Below are positions 8,335-16,199 of a DNA stretch of 45,833 nt, piece by piece. This stretch comes from Chromatiales bacterium (GTDB lineage: Bacteria; Pseudomonadota; Gammaproteobacteria; Steroidobacterales; BM003). Under the pieces are notes generated by a model. That model ran no database searches. It saw only the letters and a list, made by a program, of their open reading frames with translations, and was not told the DNA's origin. The translations under genes and the position numbers were made by a program. The DNA lies in the NCBI GenBank assembly GCA_002868855.1, contig PKUM01000335.1, positions 1 through 45,833 of the forward strand, given 5' to 3'. How positions within the stretch are numbered: position 1 is the stretch's first letter; every line of letters begins with the position of its first letter.

Positions 8335-9053
8335 TCGATCGACTTTTCATGCGCAGTCAAGGCGGCCCGTGCCGCATCGGCCATGCTCGCGTCGCCTGCG
8401 GCCGCCGCCGCACTCAAACTCGCCACGACGCGGTCGAATACATCATCGACGTCACCTACCGCGTCCACGCTGATGAGCAAACCCAGCCCACGGTAGTGGT
8501 CGATCAGCGGGCTGGTCTGCTGATCGTAGACATTGAGCCGGTTAGCGATAGTAGCCTCGTTGTCATCGGCCCGGCGCACAAGCTGGTTACCACCGCATTT
8601 GTCGCACTGGCCTTCGACCGTCGGCGGCGAGAAATGAACGTTGTAGACGGCTCCGCAGTCCTTGCAGCTCAGCCGGCCGGTCAGGCGCTTCATGAGCAGC
8701 TCGTTATCGACATCCATCAGCACTGCGCCGTCGAGCGGCTTGCCGAGACTCTGCAGCACCCCGTCGAGCGCTTCCGCCTGAGCCAGGTTGCGCGGAAATC
8801 CGTCGAGGATGAAGCCCCCGTTTGCATCGGGACGGGCCAGGCGTTCGCGGATAATCGCCAGAACAATTTCGTCGGACACGAGCTGCCCTGCATCCATTGC
8901 CGCCTTGGCCTGTTGGCCCAGATCAGAACCCGAGGCCAGCGCCTCGCGTAACAGGTCTCCGGTCGAAACCTGTGGAATACCGTATTTGCTGACCAGTTTC
9001 TGGGACTGCGTCCCCTTGCCAGAACCGGGTGCGCCGAGCATCACAATACGCAT
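8319..9053 (-). CDS. adk: Adenylate kinase with four-Cys zinc lid
   Basis: Adk catalyses AMP + ATP to 2 ADP in the cytoplasm. The start is ATG 9051-9053, giving the canonical MRIVMLGAPGSGKGTQ P-loop. STGDLLRE, LDGFPRN and the TGR region follow. The LID contains CKDCG and CDKCGG, a Cys4 zinc site as in many Gram-positive Adks; E. coli Adk lacks it. The protein is 244 residues, about 27 longer than usual. The extra tail is Ala-rich then Lys-rich (SAAAAAGDASMADAARAAL..., ending KKKD) and runs into the A9 slippery site and the histone-like frame. It is divergent from pfp, with 181 bases between starts. Confidence 0.96.
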   Translation of the reverse strand: MRIVMLGAPGSGKGTQSQKLVSKYGIPQVSTGDLLREALASGSDLGQQAKAAMDAGQLVSDEIVLAIIRERLARPDANGGFILDGFPRNLAQAEALDGVLQSLGKPLDGAVLMDVDNELLMKRLTGRLSCKDCGAVYNVHFSPPTVEGQCDKCGGNQLVRRADDNEATIANRLNVYDQQTSPLIDHYRGLGLLISVDAVGDVDDVFDRVVASLSAAAAAGDASMADAARAALTAHEKSIDKKKD

Positions 9054-9177
9054 GACCTGAGGATCCTTAACTTGCCAAAAAGGGATAGACAACGAGGACC
9101 TTAAACCTACCGGCCCGCCTCCTTCGCGTCAATGCAAATGCTTGTTTTGCCGAGATCGGCTAAGCTTTCCGCTTACC

Positions 9178-9193
9178 CCCGGCCGCGGCCGGG
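9178..9193. repeat. 16-bp perfect palindrome upstream of pfp
   Basis: CCCGGCCGCGGCCGGG is its own reverse complement and lies about 40 bases before the pfp start, in the adk-pfp divergent region. It may be an operator or chance GC-rich symmetry; I see no recognisable regulator site. Confidence 0.35.
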
Positions 9194-9234
9194 TTGCAGT
9201 CCGAAATCACCGGGTCCGGCGAGGAAATTCAGAC

Positions 9235-10497
9235 ATGTCCAGAAAGAATGCTTTTTACGCCCAGTCGGGTGGCGTAACGGCCGTTATCAATGCTTCGGCC
9301 TGTGCGGTTGTCGAAACCGCGCGCAAGCACCGCAACAAAATCGCGAAGGTCTATGCCGGACGAGACGGCATTATCGGTGCTTTGACCGAGGACATGATCG
9401 ACACCAGCAAGGAGAGCGCCCGCAATATCGCAGCGCTGAAGTACACCCCCGGCGGCGCCTTCGGCTCATGCCGCTACAAATTAAAGGGCTTCGAGGAAAA
9501 TGAAGCGCAATACCGACGCCTGATCGACGTCTTCGCCGCCCACGACATCGGTTACTTCTTCTACAACGGCGGCAATGACTCCATGGACACCGCCCACAAG
9601 GTCTCACAAATCGGACGCAAGCTCGGATACCCGATTACCTGCGTCGGGGTTCCGAAGACCGTGGACAATGATTTGCCCATTACCGACAACTGCCCTGGCT
9701 TCGGTTCGGTGGCCAAATACGTCGCCGTGTCGACTCGCGAGGCCGCCATGGACGTGTACTCAATGTCACGCACCTCAACCAAGGTTTTCGTGCTTGAGGT
9801 AATGGGCCGGCACGCAGGCTGGATCGCCGCGGCGGGCGGCCTGGCGGCGGAGAAGCCCGGAGATGCTCCGCATATCATTCTGCTGCCCGAGGTCCCGTTC
9901 CAGCAGCAAAAATTCCTCGATCGGGTCGAGGAAACCGTGCAGAAACAGAGCTACTGCGTGATCGTGGTCTCCGAGGGCACCGCATACGCCGACGGCCGGT
10001 TCCTGGCCGACGCCGGCAGCCGCGATGCGTTCGGGCATGTCCAGCTTGGCGGAGTCGGACAAACCGTGGCAGCGATGGTCAAGGAGCACCTCGGCTACAA
10101 ATACCACTACGCGGTGGCGGACTATCTGCAGCGATCGGCGCGCCATATCGCCTCCCAGGTCGATCTCGATCAGGCTTATGCGGTCGGCAAGGCGGCGGTG
10201 GAACTCGCCGTATCCGGGCGCAACGCCGTAATGCCGGTCATAAAACGCACCTCGGATAAGCCCTATCGCTGGAAAATCGACGTCGCGGAACTCAAGCGAG
10301 TTGCCAATCGCGAGAAGAAGCTGCCAAAGAGCTATATCAGCAAAGACGGATTTGGTATCACCGCGGCATGTCGGCGTTACCTGTCGCCGCTGATTCGCGG
10401 CGAGGCCTATCCACCGTATCGCAACGGTCTGCCGCATTATGTCGAGCTTAAAAATACCCCTGTCGCGAAAAAGCTGGGCGACGATTTTGTGATATGA
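9235..10497 (+). CDS. pfp: Diphosphate-dependent 6-phosphofructokinase
   Basis: This phosphofructokinase-family enzyme of 420 residues interconverts fructose-6-phosphate and fructose-1,6-bisphosphate. Phosphoryl donor is judged from two sites: GGNDS at residues 112-116, where ATP enzymes have GGDGS, and PKTVDND with Lys at about 141, where ATP enzymes have PGTIDND. Both point to PPi, making the step reversible and usable for gluconeogenesis. MGRHAGW is the conserved sugar-phosphate-binding block. Start ATG 9235 has GAGGAAA upstream; the longer frame from 9142 runs through leader sequence. hppA, a pyrophosphatase, lies 198 bases downstream on the same strand. Confidence 0.92.
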   Translation: MSRKNAFYAQSGGVTAVINASACAVVETARKHRNKIAKVYAGRDGIIGALTEDMIDTSKESARNIAALKYTPGGAFGSCRYKLKGFEENEAQYRRLIDVFAAHDIGYFFYNGGNDSMDTAHKVSQIGRKLGYPITCVGVPKTVDNDLPITDNCPGFGSVAKYVAVSTREAAMDVYSMSRTSTKVFVLEVMGRHAGWIAAAGGLAAEKPGDAPHIILLPEVPFQQQKFLDRVEETVQKQSYCVIVVSEGTAYADGRFLADAGSRDAFGHVQLGGVGQTVAAMVKEHLGYKYHYAVADYLQRSARHIASQVDLDQAYAVGKAAVELAVSGRNAVMPVIKRTSDKPYRWKIDVAELKRVANREKKLPKSYISKDGFGITAACRRYLSPLIRGEAYPPYRNGLPHYVELKNTPVAKKLGDDFVI

Positions 10498-10683
10498 TCC
10501 GCCGCCTTCGACGGCCATGAACAGTCGGCATAAATTCAGAATCGGCTGCTTTGAAACGTCGACGACACCGCGGCAAACGGTAACGCTTTCACTCTATTTG
10601 TCGGGCTGGTCAGGTCTGGGGACCCGGCCGTCCGGCGGTGAGCGGGCATCGTCTTGATGTCGCTCTGACGCCAAAAAAAATTC

Positions 10684-10690
10684 AGGAGGT
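10684..10690 (+). promoter_or_regulatory. Strong ribosome binding site of hppA
   Basis: AGGAGGT lies five bases before the hppA ATG and matches the anti-Shine-Dalgarno almost perfectly, following an A8 run. It is the best Shine-Dalgarno I noticed in the window and fits an abundant membrane protein. Confidence 0.8.
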
Positions 10691-10695
10691 TAGAA

Positions 10696-12720
10696 ATGTC
10701 TGAGGGCACTGCGCTGCTACTGGCGCTTGGATCCGCCATTCTGGCGATCGTTTATGGCGCCGTTTCGGTCGGTTGGGTACTTTCCAAACCGGCGGGCAAT
10801 GATCGCATGCAGGAAATTGCGGCCGCGATCCAGGAAGGCGCCAAGGCATACATGAATCGTCAGTACAGCACTATCGCGGTTGTCGGTGTGCTGTTGACGA
10901 TCATTCTTTGGCTGGCTCTCGATATGGCGACGGCCATCGGTTTCGTAATCGGCGCGGTTTTCTCGGCACTGGCCGGTTATATCGGTATGTTCGTATCGGT
11001 ACGCGCCAACGTACGTACCGCTGAAGCTGCCCGCCACGGTGTCGCGGTCGCGTTGCCGGTAGCATTTCGCGGCGGCGCGATCACCGGACTGCTGGTTGTG
11101 GGCCTCGGCCTGCTGGGTGTCGCCGGATACTACTGGATCCTGAGCGGAATGATGCCGGCCGACAAAGCGCTCAAACCGCTCATTGGCCTCGCTTTCGGCG
11201 GTTCGCTGATCTCGATTTTCGCCCGGCTCGGTGGCGGTATCTTCACCAAGGGCGCTGACGTCGGCGCCGACCTGGTCGGCAAGGTCGAAGCCGGCATCCC
11301 GGAAGACGATCCGCGCAACCCCGGCGTGATTGCCGACAACGTCGGCGACAACGTCGGTGACTGCGCCGGCATGGCCGCGGACCTTTTCGAAACCTACGCG
11401 GTCACCGTGATCGCCTGCATGCTGCTCGGCGGTCTGATGGTAGATCAGCTCGGCAGCGCCGGCGTGCTCTATCCGCTGGTCCTCGGCGGCCTGTCGATCA
11501 TCGCGTCGATCATCGGCACGTTTTTTGTGAAGACCGGACCGTCCGGCAAGATCATGGGTGCCCTCTACAAGGGTGTAATCGTTTCCGGCGTGATCGCCGC
11601 GATTGCTTTCTACCCTGCGACCACGATGATGTTCGACGGGGTTCCGGATGCCAACGCGATGGGTCTTTACCTGTCAGCCCTGATCGGCCTTGCGCTGACC
11701 GCGGCCATGGTCGTTATCACCGAGTACTACACCGGCACCGACTTCAAGCCGGTCAAATTGGTCGCCGAAGCCTCGACCACCGGTGACGCCACCAATATCA
11801 TCGCCGGCCTCGGCGTTTCGATGAAAGCAACGACTTTGCCGGTGCTGGCAGTCTGCGCAAGCATCTGGGGTGCATTCGAGCTGGCGGGCCTGTACGGCGT
11901 GGCGATCGCCGCGGCATCGATGCTGTCGATGACCGGCATGATTGTCGCGCTCGACGCATTCGGTCCAATCACAGACAACGCGGGCGGCATTGCCGAGATG
12001 GCAGAGTTGCCGTCGGATGTCCGCAATATCACCGACCAGCTCGACGCGGTCGGAAACACGACCAAGGCCGTAACCAAGGGTTACGCGATCGGCTCCGCCG
12101 GCCTCGCTGCACTGGTGCTGTTCGCCGACTACACCCATACGCTCGAGAGCCTGGGCGCGCATATGACCTTCGATCTGTCGGATCATATGGTCGTCATCGG
12201 CCTGCTGCTCGGCGGCCTTGTGCCTTACCAGTTCGCCGCAATGGCGATGGAGGCCGTCGGACGTTCGGCCGGCGCGGTCGTAACCGAGGTCCGGCGCCAA
12301 TTCAAGGAAATCCCGGGCATCATGGAAGGCACCGGCAAACCCGACTATTCGCGCGCCGTCGACCTGCTGACGCGGTCTGCGATTCGCGAGATGATCGTGC
12401 CGTCGCTGCTGCCGATCCTGGTGCCGGTGCTGGTCGGCTGGCTGCTCGGGCCGCAGGCGCTGGGTGGCGTGCTGCTCGGCACCATCATTACCGGACTGTT
12501 CGTCGCAATCTCGATGACGACCGGTGGCGGAGCCTGGGACAACGCCAAGAAATACATCGAAGACGGCAACTTCGGGGGCAAGGGATCGGACGCTCACAAG
12601 GCGGCCGTTACCGGCGATACCGTGGGCGACCCCTACAAGGACACCGCGGGCCCGGCCATCAACCCGCTGATCAAGATCATCAACATCGTTGCGTTGCTGA
12701 TCGTTGCGCTGATCGTCTGA
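10696..12720 (+). CDS. hppA: Membrane-bound proton-translocating pyrophosphatase, K+-independent type
   Basis: HppA couples hydrolysis of PPi to proton export across the inner membrane. The 674-residue protein has the expected 15-17 hydrophobic helices and the catalytic acidic loops: [15 protein letters not shown] and [19 protein letters not shown] in the first half, and [16 protein letters not shown] and [16 protein letters not shown] later. In [10 protein letters not shown] the Lys (about 457) and Thr (about 460) occupy the positions that are Ala and Gly in K+-dependent enzymes, so this is the K+-independent class. The pfp neighbour uses or makes PPi, so the pair can link glycolytic flux to membrane energisation, as reported for methanotroph pfp-hpp operons. 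A strong terminator follows. Confidence 0.97.
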   Translation: MSEGTALLLALGSAILAIVYGAVSVGWVLSKPAGNDRMQEIAAAIQEGAKAYMNRQYSTIAVVGVLLTIILWLALDMATAIGFVIGAVFSALAGYIGMFVSVRANVRTAEAARHGVAVALPVAFRGGAITGLLVVGLGLLGVAGYYWILSGMMPADKALKPLIGLAFGGSLISIFARLGGGIFTKGADVGADLVGKVEAGIPEDDPRNPGVIADNVGDNVGDCAGMAADLFETYAVTVIACMLLGGLMVDQLGSAGVLYPLVLGGLSIIASIIGTFFVKTGPSGKIMGALYKGVIVSGVIAAIAFYPATTMMFDGVPDANAMGLYLSALIGLALTAAMVVITEYYTGTDFKPVKLVAEASTTGDATNIIAGLGVSMKATTLPVLAVCASIWGAFELAGLYGVAIAAASMLSMTGMIVALDAFGPITDNAGGIAEMAELPSDVRNITDQLDAVGNTTKAVTKGYAIGSAGLAALVLFADYTHTLESLGAHMTFDLSDHMVVIGLLLGGLVPYQFAAMAMEAVGRSAGAVVTEVRRQFKEIPGIMEGTGKPDYSRAVDLLTRSAIREMIVPSLLPILVPVLVGWLLGPQALGGVLLGTIITGLFVAISMTTGGGAWDNAKKYIEDGNFGGKGSDAHKAAVTGDTVGDPYKDTAGPAINPLIKIINIVALLIVALIV

Positions 12721-12741
12721 TAGTCGAAACAACTATGCTCG

Positions 12742-12775
12742 AAAAAACGCCAGCCCAGGGGCTGGCGTTTTTTTT
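12742..12775. terminator. Bidirectional intrinsic terminator between hppA and the GGDEF-EAL gene
   Basis: ACGCCAGCC and GGCTGGCGT form a 9-bp GC-rich stem with a CAGG loop. It is flanked by six As on the left and eight Ts on the right, so it can stop transcripts from both convergent genes. Confidence 0.93.
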
Positions 12776-12802
12776 ACCCCGGGGCTTTGAACCCGCGACG
12801 CT

Positions 12803-15136
12803 CTAGGCGGTGTTGGCGGCCACCTCTGCAACAGCGAGGTGCAATGCTCTGGGACGCCCTACTGCATAGCCCTGGATGAAGTCGACGCCCATCTCGCGCA
12901 CAGTTTCCAGCGAGTCTTCGTCCTCTACCTGTTCGGCAACAACCTGGAAACGTAGCGTTCGCGAAAGCTTGATCAGCGCGGCGACCATCGCCCGGTTGAC
13001 CGTGTCCTCGCCGAGATTTCGGGTATAGGAGCCGTCAATCTTCAGATAGTCGATCGACAGATTCTTGAGGTTCGCAAACGATCCCAGCCCGCTGCCGAAG
13101 TCGTCAAGCGCGAATTCACAGCCCATGCCATGCAGCACCTCGATGAAACGCCTGGCGTGACTGAGATTGTCGACCACTGCCGCCTCGGTCACCTCGAAGC
13201 AGATCCGCCCCGGCGAAACACCAGTGTGATCGAGGCAATCGACCACAAATTCAAGGAATTGCTCATCCCCGAGAGTCTGTCCCGACAGGTTTATCGAACA
13301 GCTGCGCTGGTGCGGCAGCCGGATCACGTCGCGGCCAAGCGCAGCCAGCGTGGTCTGCACCACCCAGCGGTCGATTTGCGGCATCAGATGATAGCGTTCG
13401 GCCGATGCCAGGAACTCGTAAGGTGAAACCTCGGTGCCGTCATCGCCGCGAAGCCGCAGAAGCACTTCGACGCCCGGGCCGCTGCCGCTATTTCCCCCGA
13501 GCGACAATATCGGCTGCGTATACAGTTCGAAGCGGTCGTCCTTCAGTGCGTTCTGCAGTCTTTGCAACCACAGGATCTCGCCGCGGTGACGCGCCTTGGC
13601 CTCATCCCGCGACGAATAAACGTGGACCTGGCCACGCCCGTTTTGCTTCGCGATATAACACGCCGAATCGGCCGCGCCCAGGAGATCCTCGCGACCACCG
13701 CTTTCCAGGCCAATTTCCACCAGTCCGATGCTGACGCCCAGTGCAAAAATCTTGTCGCGCCAGACGAAACGGTATGCATTGATGACCTGAACGACCTCTT
13801 CTGCAATCTGGCGCGCTTTCTTGAGCGGGCAGCCCGCCAGCAGCATGCCGAACTCGTCACCGCCGAGACGCCCGACCGAATCGGAATCGCGGACCTTGTC
13901 CTTGATCAGACCCGCAACTTCGCGCAACAGGTTGTCGCCCGCGGCATGCCCGCAGGTGTCATTCACGACCTTGAATCGATCTAGATCCAGGTAGCAAAGC
14001 ACGTGACTCGCCTCGCCGCTGCGGGCAGTCGTCAGCGATTCGTCAATCCGGCTCTCGAATTCGCGCCGGTTGATCAGCCCGGTCAGCGGATCGTGACTCG
14101 CCTGGTAGGTCATCTGCCGGGCCAGTCCGCGCATTTCGGATACGTCTCGCAGCACGATCACAGCGCCAACAGTTTCGCCCGCGAGGTTGTTTATCGGCGA
14201 TGCCGTCATTTCCACGGCAATTTCGGCATCTCCCACAGCAGGCAGCATCAGCGTGCGGCCGCCCATCACGATTCGTTGCTGACGCGCAAGACAGGCGCGA
14301 ACAGGATCCGCAACCCGGCGCCGGTCATTCTCATCCACAAGCGACACCAGGTCACTGAAACGGCGCCCGAGCGCATCAGCGCTCATGACGCGGGTGAGTT
14401 GTTCGGCCGCGCTGTTGATGTAGTCGATTTTGCCGGCGCTATCGGTGGTCACGACTCCCTCGGCAACGCTCTCGAGGGTTACCCTGGTCTGGATCCGGCC
14501 TTGTTCGAGCGCAGCCTCTAGCGCTTTCTCGTGAGAGATATCCAGGATGACCGACATCACCGCCGGCTGGCCGTGATACTGGATCGGGTGCGATGTGATC
14601 CGGACCCAGACCCCGTTGCCGTGACGATCCAGCATCTGCGCCTCGACCGGCTTGCCGCCGTGGAGCCCGGCCAGTACCGCCTCGAGACGGGACCGGAGCT
14701 TATCTCGGTACGCTTCGTGTACGAGGTCCGTGAACGTCTGCTCCTCAAGATCGGACTGGCGCACGCCGCGAAGCGAGGCAAGGCGAGGGTTGGCGTACTC
14801 GATGGTATCGCGATGTATGACGACGGCCTGATCAACCTGTTCGGCGAGCCCGTGAAACAACGTATCGCGCTCGCGATGCTCTCGCTCCACTCCCTGCGCC
14901 GCTTCGAAAACGGCATTGATACTGTTTTCAATCTCGGAAAAGGGATCGTCTTCCGCAGACCGCGACACACGTTCGTGGAAAAGACCGCCGCTGGCAATCT
15001 CGGCGATTTCGTCGCTCAGACGCGCGATTCGCTCGCGCGTTCGTTGCCGTGTCAGCCACAGGGCTCCACCGAGGATAAGGATCACAGCGGCCAAGACGAC
15101 GAGCAGCAGTATTATTGTCAGCCGGTCAGCGGGCAT
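12803..15136 (-). CDS. PAS-PAS-GGDEF-EAL cyclic-di-GMP protein, membrane anchored
   Basis: This 777-residue protein has a single N-terminal membrane helix (about residues 7-29), a HAMP-like/linker region, two PAS-type domains (about 95-210 and 215-335), a GGDEF domain (about 345-505) and an EAL domain (about 515-770). RLGGDEF is intact, and RDSD five residues before it fits the RxxD inhibitory I-site. The EAL signature reads EVL, but other catalytic features look present (NLSGQ, FEVTE, DDFGSG, KIDG, AEQVE, QGY). Both synthesis and breakdown of c-di-GMP are therefore possible; net activity cannot be read from sequence. The PAS domains suggest an intracellular redox or ligand signal, as little protein lies outside the membrane. 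Confidence 0.92.
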   Translation of the reverse strand: MPADRLTIILLLVVLAAVILILGGALWLTRQRTRERIARLSDEIAEIASGGLFHERVSRSAEDDPFSEIENSINAVFEAAQGVEREHRERDTLFHGLAEQVDQAVVIHRDTIEYANPRLASLRGVRQSDLEEQTFTDLVHEAYRDKLRSRLEAVLAGLHGGKPVEAQMLDRHGNGVWVRITSHPIQYHGQPAVMSVILDISHEKALEAALEQGRIQTRVTLESVAEGVVTTDSAGKIDYINSAAEQLTRVMSADALGRRFSDLVSLVDENDRRRVADPVRACLARQQRIVMGGRTLMLPAVGDAEIAVEMTASPINNLAGETVGAVIVLRDVSEMRGLARQMTYQASHDPLTGLINRREFESRIDESLTTARSGEASHVLCYLDLDRFKVVNDTCGHAAGDNLLREVAGLIKDKVRDSDSVGRLGGDEFGMLLAGCPLKKARQIAEEVVQVINAYRFVWRDKIFALGVSIGLVEIGLESGGREDLLGAADSACYIAKQNGRGQVHVYSSRDEAKARHRGEILWLQRLQNALKDDRFELYTQPILSLGGNSGSGPGVEVLLRLRGDDGTEVSPYEFLASAERYHLMPQIDRWVVQTTLAALGRDVIRLPHQRSCSINLSGQTLGDEQFLEFVVDCLDHTGVSPGRICFEVTEAAVVDNLSHARRFIEVLHGMGCEFALDDFGSGLGSFANLKNLSIDYLKIDGSYTRNLGEDTVNRAMVAALIKLSRTLRFQVVAEQVEDEDSLETVREMGVDFIQGYAVGRPRALHLAVAEVAANTA

Positions 15137-15333
15137 CCAGAGCTCTTGTCGTCCGTGCGTGGGAAGAGACGGTCGCGTCGTCGCATATTTTGTTTTCGCT
15201 CAAGCATATCTCAAGGGCGGCTATGCAGCCGATGAATTAACCATAATGCGCGGCCCCTGCTTGTCACGGAATCGTCCAGTCCGTAACCTTTACCACCTTC
15301 CCCGCCAGCGCGCGGACCAGCAGGAGCCAAGCA

Positions 15334-15984
15334 ATGAATTTCGATTCGGCCCGGGTGCAGATGGTCGAACAGCAGGTGCGTGCCTGGGACGTCCTCGACG
15401 AGAAAGTCCTCGACACGCTGACCCAGGTACCCCGGGAGCATTTCGTTCCCGAAGCTTACCGGGAGCTGGCGTTCGCCGATACTGCCATTGATCTGGGTTA
15501 TGGCGAAACCATGATGACACCACAGCAGGAAGGCCGATTATTGCAGGCGCTGGAGCCGCGCAAAACCGACAATGTGCTGGAGATCGGCACGGGTAGCGGC
15601 TTCCTGACGGCCTGTCTGGCGCGCCTCGCCGGTCGCGTCAGGAGTATGGAGATTCATGAGCATTTCTGTATCCGCGCGCGCGAAAAATTGGCTGCGCTGG
15701 AATTTGACAACGTCAACATCGACTGTGCGGATGCGATGAACCTCGCCCAGCGCAGCCGTTATGACGCCGTTGCGGTCACCGGCTCCTTGCCGCACCTCGA
15801 GCGGCGCTTCCAGGACGCGTTGAAGATCGGCGGCCGACTTTTTGTCATTGTCGGCCAGGCTCCGGTGATGGAAGCACTTTTGATCACCCGGGTGACCGAG
15901 GACGAATGGCTGCGCCAGACTCTGTTCGAAACGGTGGTTCCACCGCTAAAAAATGTGCCGGAAATCACGCACTTCGAATTCTAG
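15334..15984 (+). CDS. Protein-L-isoaspartate O-methyltransferase-like SAM methyltransferase
   Basis: This 216-residue protein belongs to the Pcm family. It has the family opening MVEQQVR, the VPREHFVPE and GYGETMMTPQ blocks, and the SAM-binding loop VLEIGTGSGFLTACLA. True Pcm repairs isoaspartyl residues; here the usual active-site Ser in GxGxSIS/QP is replaced by the TMMTPQ version common in a divergent subgroup next to tolC, so repair activity is uncertain. AGGAG precedes the ATG. It is 215 bases upstream of tolC on the same strand, an arrangement I recall from other gammaproteobacteria. Confidence 0.83.
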   Translation: MNFDSARVQMVEQQVRAWDVLDEKVLDTLTQVPREHFVPEAYRELAFADTAIDLGYGETMMTPQQEGRLLQALEPRKTDNVLEIGTGSGFLTACLARLAGRVRSMEIHEHFCIRAREKLAALEFDNVNIDCADAMNLAQRSRYDAVAVTGSLPHLERRFQDALKIGGRLFVIVGQAPVMEALLITRVTEDEWLRQTLFETVVPPLKNVPEITHFEF

Positions 15985-16139
15985 GTATCATCGCTCATCA
16001 GTCCGGGACCGGCATCGAACCTGAGCGCCCGGCATTCATTGCAACCAAATGACGTCTGTGTGGTCTGCAATGAGGAAGAACACGGGCACCGGGGGCCCCG
16101 ATAAATAAAAACCGGGTTTGTGCTTAACCGATTTAGTGA

Positions 16140-16153
16140 TATAGTCAACTATA
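16140..16153. promoter_or_regulatory. Inverted repeat upstream of tolC, possible operator
   Basis: TATAGT and ACTATA form 6-bp arms around a CA spacer, about 47 bases before the tolC ATG. It sits in an AT-rich patch in a GC-rich genome and could be an operator overlapping a -10-like TATAAC at 16150-16155. No convincing -35 is at the right distance. Confidence 0.35.
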
Positions 16154-16199
16154 ACACCTAGCGCCAGGTGTTCCTGGCTATCGTGCAGAGGAACCTGCA

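Noticed and set aside
10498-10695. Possible fluoride or other riboswitch upstream of hppA
   Set aside because: The leader does not show the conserved fluoride-aptamer segments; apart from GC-rich stretches and the A8 run, only the Shine-Dalgarno is convincing.
11674-12732. 352-codon minus-strand frame opposite hppA
   Set aside because: Antisense shadow of hppA with His/Asp/Arg-rich composition and no recognisable domain.
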